A program made the position numbers and the translations under genes. The notes under the pieces are model-generated. The model searched no databases. It was given only the letters and a program-made list of their open reading frames with translations, and was not told the origin of the DNA. Shown here in pieces: positions 6,467-8,697 of a stretch of 8,697 nt of DNA. This stretch comes from Desulfobacterales bacterium (GTDB lineage: Bacteria; Desulfobacterota; DSM-4660; Desulfatiglandales; B25-G16). Numbering within the stretch: position 1 is the stretch's first letter; each line of letters begins with the position of its first letter. The stretch covers positions 1 through 8,697 of the forward strand of contig JABXJZ010000046.1 in the NCBI GenBank assembly GCA_013375335.1, in the 5' to 3' direction.

Positions 6467-7273
6467 ATGCGATCCAAGAAATGGCTAACTGGTGTGCTTC
6501 TAACCCTGTTTGTAGCGGGCGTGGCGAGCGGTGCCTCGGCAGCCGACCTGGTTGATACCATTAAGAAACGCGGCTACATCATATGTGGCACCACCCTCGG
6601 CGCTCCTCCGTTCGCTTACGCGGATAGCAAGGGGAATCCTGTAGGGTTCGAGATCGACCTCATAAACAAACTCGGCGAGTGCATGGGCGTCAAGGTCAAA
6701 ATCGAGGATATGGCATGGGCCGGGCAGATCCCCGCCCTTCTCACGGGCCGGATTGATGTCATCTCTTCTAGGATGTCGGCAACCCTGGAGCGAGCCACGA
6801 AGATTGTGTTTACCCATCCCTGGCTGATAACAGGGACCTTTGCGATCAGCCATGAGAGCAAGGGGTTTAAGACATGGAAGGACCTCAACAGGTCTGGCAT
6901 AAAAGTCGGCGCGATTGCCGGTTCCGTCGGTGCTGCCCTTGCACGAAAAAAACTCCCAAAGGCCCGGCTTGTGACCTATGAGCTGGACGGAGATATGTTC
7001 AAGGCCCTCAGGGATGGCCGTGAAGATGGGGGGTTGAATGATGAGCTCATCGTACTGATGGCAGCAAAGAGATACCCTGAGCTGACCGTGCTTGAAGGGA
7101 ACCTACAGCCGGACGTCTACGCTTATGCGGTGCGCCCTGGCTTCGAGAGCTATCGACTCAAGAATTGGCTGGACCTGTTCTTCGCAACCATCATGCGCAC
7201 CGGGGAGTACGCCGAAATCTATGAGAAGTGGATCGGCAAGCCCTGGGAGCCGAGCTGGGGACTCCATCCGTAG
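6467..7273 (+). CDS. Polar amino acid ABC transporter substrate-binding protein
   Basis: A 268-residue periplasmic binding protein of the SBP_bac_3 family, the length usual for it. It has a Sec signal peptide (basic RSKK, hydrophobic core about 7-20, ASA at 23-25 with cleavage before A26). Family landmarks are GAPPFAY (45-51), GNPVGFEIDLINKLGE (56-71), MSATLERATK (103-112, with R109 in the position that normally binds the ligand carboxylate), GLNDELIV (189-196, D192 in the position that normally binds the alpha-amine), YAYAVRPG (218-225) and a C-terminal YEKWIGKPW (252-260). These support an amino acid ligand, but polar, acidic or aromatic cannot be told apart. The ribosome binding site GGAGG at 6452-6456 is strong but about ten bases from the ATG. 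It is the first gene of the import operon. Confidence 0.9.
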   Translation: MRSKKWLTGVLLTLFVAGVASGASAADLVDTIKKRGYIICGTTLGAPPFAYADSKGNPVGFEIDLINKLGECMGVKVKIEDMAWAGQIPALLTGRIDVISSRMSATLERATKIVFTHPWLITGTFAISHESKGFKTWKDLNRSGIKVGAIAGSVGAALARKKLPKARLVTYELDGDMFKALRDGREDGGLNDELIVLMAAKRYPELTVLEGNLQPDVYAYAVRPGFESYRLKNWLDLFFATIMRTGEYAEIYEKWIGKPWEPSWGLHP

Positions 7274-7289
7274 AGCTGGAGGTTCCCGG

Positions 7290-7325
7290 ATGAGATTCCC
7301 GAAAGGGGCCCCGGATGGACTATGA
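7290..7325 (+). CDS. Possible 11-codon leader ORF overlapping the permease start
   Basis: An ATG at 7290 with GGAGG at 7278-7282 just upstream (seven-base spacing) opens a short frame, MRFPKGAPDGL, that stops at 7323-7325. Its end overlaps the first codons of the permease gene in another frame. It has a better ribosome binding site than many genes here and could couple translation of the permease to that of the binding protein. It may also be chance: no peptide family is recognised. Confidence 0.25.
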   Translation: MRFPKGAPDGL

Positions 7326-7974
7326 GTTTAGTTTCAACGTAGTGCTGCAGTTTCTCCCCTATCTCCTCGTGGGGCTTAGAAACACGGTCCTCATCGGGCT
7401 CATCGGAATCCTATCTGCTACAACGTTCGGGGTGATCGTTGCCCTCGCTCGCGTGTCGCGGTTCAGGCCCCTCTCTCTGTCTGCTGCGGGATATGTTGCG
7501 TTCATCCGTGCAACGCCCCTGCTGGTGCAGATCTATTTCTTGTTTTACGGGCTTCCCGAATTTGGAATCCTCCTTCCCCCCTTTGTTGTGGCGGTGCTCG
7601 CACTGACCTTGAACTCGGGCGCCTATGCGGCGGAGATCATCCGAGCAGGCATTGAATCCATCCACAAGACCCAGTACGAAGCAGCGGACTCATTGGCCAT
7701 GACGTATCGGCAGAAGATGACCTATGTCATACTCCCGCAAGCGTTTCGGAAGATCTTCCCTCCACTGGTGGGCCAGGCCTCCTATCTGGTCAAGGATAGC
7801 GCGCTCGTATCAGTAATGGGGACGCTTGACCTTACGAAATCGGCCACCACCTTCCAAGCCATAACATTCAGGCCCCTTGAGGCGTTTCTGCCTACAATGG
7901 GACTATACCTGTTCATCATCCTCGTGCTCATCTATGGATCTTCATTCCTGGATAAGAGATTACGGAAGTGGTGA
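7315..7974 (+). CDS. Amino acid ABC transporter permease (HisM/GlnP type), first subunit
   Basis: A 219-residue inner-membrane protein of the HEQRo permease family, with about five membrane helices. The cytoplasmic EAA loop that docks the ATPase is clear: YEAADSLAMTYRQKMTYVILPQAFRK, approximately residues 120-145, with the typical PQA. Other landmarks are FIRATPLLVQIYFLFYGLP (62-80) and LNSGAYAAEIIRAGI (99-113). Start: ATG at 7315 with AAGGGG (7303-7308) six bases upstream; an in-frame TGA at 7291-7293 rules out a longer product. It starts 41 bases after the binding protein gene, and the second permease begins four bases after its stop. Confidence 0.9.
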   Translation: MDYEFSFNVVLQFLPYLLVGLRNTVLIGLIGILSATTFGVIVALARVSRFRPLSLSAAGYVAFIRATPLLVQIYFLFYGLPEFGILLPPFVVAVLALTLNSGAYAAEIIRAGIESIHKTQYEAADSLAMTYRQKMTYVILPQAFRKIFPPLVGQASYLVKDSALVSVMGTLDLTKSATTFQAITFRPLEAFLPTMGLYLFIILVLIYGSSFLDKRLRKW

Positions 7975-7978
7975 TGCT

Positions 7979-8653
7979 ATGGAACCCTTTAGCGGAGATG
8001 TACTGCTCATAACACGGACCCTCTTCGTTCTCTACTTCACCAAGGGGCTCCCAGTTACCATCTATCTCTCGTTGCTTGGATTCATCACTGCCATGCTCGT
8101 GGGATTTGTTGTGGGCCTCATCCGGTTCCTTCGGGTCCCCATAATTCGGGATTTGCTTCAGGCATACGTTGATGGAATGCGAGGCCTCCCATTCTTGATG
8201 GTCCTGTATTTCCTATTCCATGTGTTGCCCTTCTTCGACATACGGCTGACAGCTTTTGCAACGGCCGTGCTCGCCCTCACCTTGCATACAGGCGCGTATA
8301 TTTCCGAGATCGTGAGGGGGTGCTTGCTCGCGATTCCGAAGACACAGCACGAATCAGCGCAGTCGCTTGCCTTAAACTTACGACAACGCCTGCAATACGT
8401 AATCATCCCCCAGGCAGTTAGTCTGTCATTGCCGCCCCTTGCGGGGCAGAGTGTGTTGCACATAAAGGATACCTCTGTGGTCTCCATTATAGCGCTGGCA
8501 GAGCTCACGCGAGTTGGCCGCATTCAGATGCAGACGAATGGCGAGCCCCTGCTGACCTATGCAATCCTGGCACTCTTCTATTTTGTGTTGTGCTACCCTG
8601 TTCTGAAGCTCTCAATAGGCCTGGAGGGGCGAATCGCGAGGAAATTCCGATAA
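7979..8653 (+). CDS. Amino acid ABC transporter permease (HisM/GlnP type), second subunit
   Basis: A 224-residue inner-membrane permease homologous to the one just upstream, probably its heterodimer partner. It has DGMRGLPFLMVLYFLFHVLP, matching RATPLLVQIYFLFYGLP in the first subunit, then LHTGAYISEIVRGCL, and the ATPase-docking EAA loop HESAQSLALNLRQRLQYVIIPQA. The frame is open back to 7877, but that part overlaps the first permease gene and is cysteine/serine-rich, so the ATG at 7979, four bases after the previous stop, is chosen. No strong ribosome binding site precedes it; translation is probably coupled. Two different permease genes with one binding protein is the usual arrangement for GltJ/GltK- or HisQ/HisM-like importers. 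Confidence 0.88.
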   Translation: MEPFSGDVLLITRTLFVLYFTKGLPVTIYLSLLGFITAMLVGFVVGLIRFLRVPIIRDLLQAYVDGMRGLPFLMVLYFLFHVLPFFDIRLTAFATAVLALTLHTGAYISEIVRGCLLAIPKTQHESAQSLALNLRQRLQYVIIPQAVSLSLPPLAGQSVLHIKDTSVVSIIALAELTRVGRIQMQTNGEPLLTYAILALFYFVLCYPVLKLSIGLEGRIARKFR

Positions 8654-8685
8654 GTGAGCCCCGCATATAAGAAAGGAGACAGTCG

Positions 8686-8697
8686 ATGGCGATAGTG
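8686..8697 (+). CDS. Start of next operon gene, probably the ABC ATPase (truncated by window)
   Basis: Only four codons are present (M-A-I-V), cut off by the window edge. The AAAGGAG at 8672-8678 with seven-base spacing to the ATG is an excellent ribosome binding site, and the gene starts 32 bases after the second permease. The importer still lacks its ATP-binding subunit, and GlnQ-type ATPases often begin with a short M-x-I-V-type strand, so that is the likely identity. This is inferred from context, not from the sequence. Confidence 0.6.

Overview
The window reads as one end of a metagenome-assembled or draft contig. Bases 1-11 match the 3' end of the Illumina TruSeq adapter, so the first real base is about 12 and nothing can be said about what lies upstream. 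The base composition is moderate. The gene set suggests a Gram-negative bacterium of the Desulfobacterota/Deltaproteobacteria type: a short HAMP-only membrane protein, a TIGR04076 protein, a small PaaI-type thioesterase, an SPFH/zinc-ribbon pair behind a sigma-54 promoter, and a polar amino acid ABC importer. That taxonomic placement is inference from protein style, not a search result. I see no tRNA, rRNA, CRISPR array, transposase or phage gene.

Layout. Bases 12-366 carry no convincing gene. They hold a strong inverted repeat and then a near-consensus sigma-70 promoter. That promoter should drive a HAMP-domain membrane protein (367-984), followed closely by a TIGR04076 protein (1000-1317). 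A CPA2-type cation:proton antiporter (1407-2585) follows on the same strand. It converges on a minus-strand pair: an SPFH-domain protein with three C-terminal zinc ribbons (4979 down to 3843) and, one base later, an internally duplicated protein with two zinc ribbons (3841 down to 2615). The intergenic region upstream of the SPFH gene carries a textbook -24/-12 sigma-54 promoter (about 5056-5073, minus strand). A PaaI-type hotdog thioesterase (minus, 5645-5169) and an HD-domain phosphohydrolase (plus, 5776-6414) diverge from a shared region of about 130 bp.

From 6467 to the right edge runs an amino acid ABC import operon: periplasmic binding protein, two HisM/GlnP-type permeases, and the first four codons of a further gene with a strong ribosome binding site, most likely the ATPase. 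Solute would be captured by the binding protein, passed to the permease heterodimer and driven in by the ATPase.

The most interesting unit is the SPFH/zinc-ribbon operon. It resembles the Bacillus subtilis YdjI/YdjG part of a PspA-linked membrane-stress system. Here it has no PspA in the window and appears to be under sigma-54 control, the regulatory mode known for psp operons in enterobacteria. The individual families are known, so I would call this a poorly characterised arrangement rather than a proven new system.
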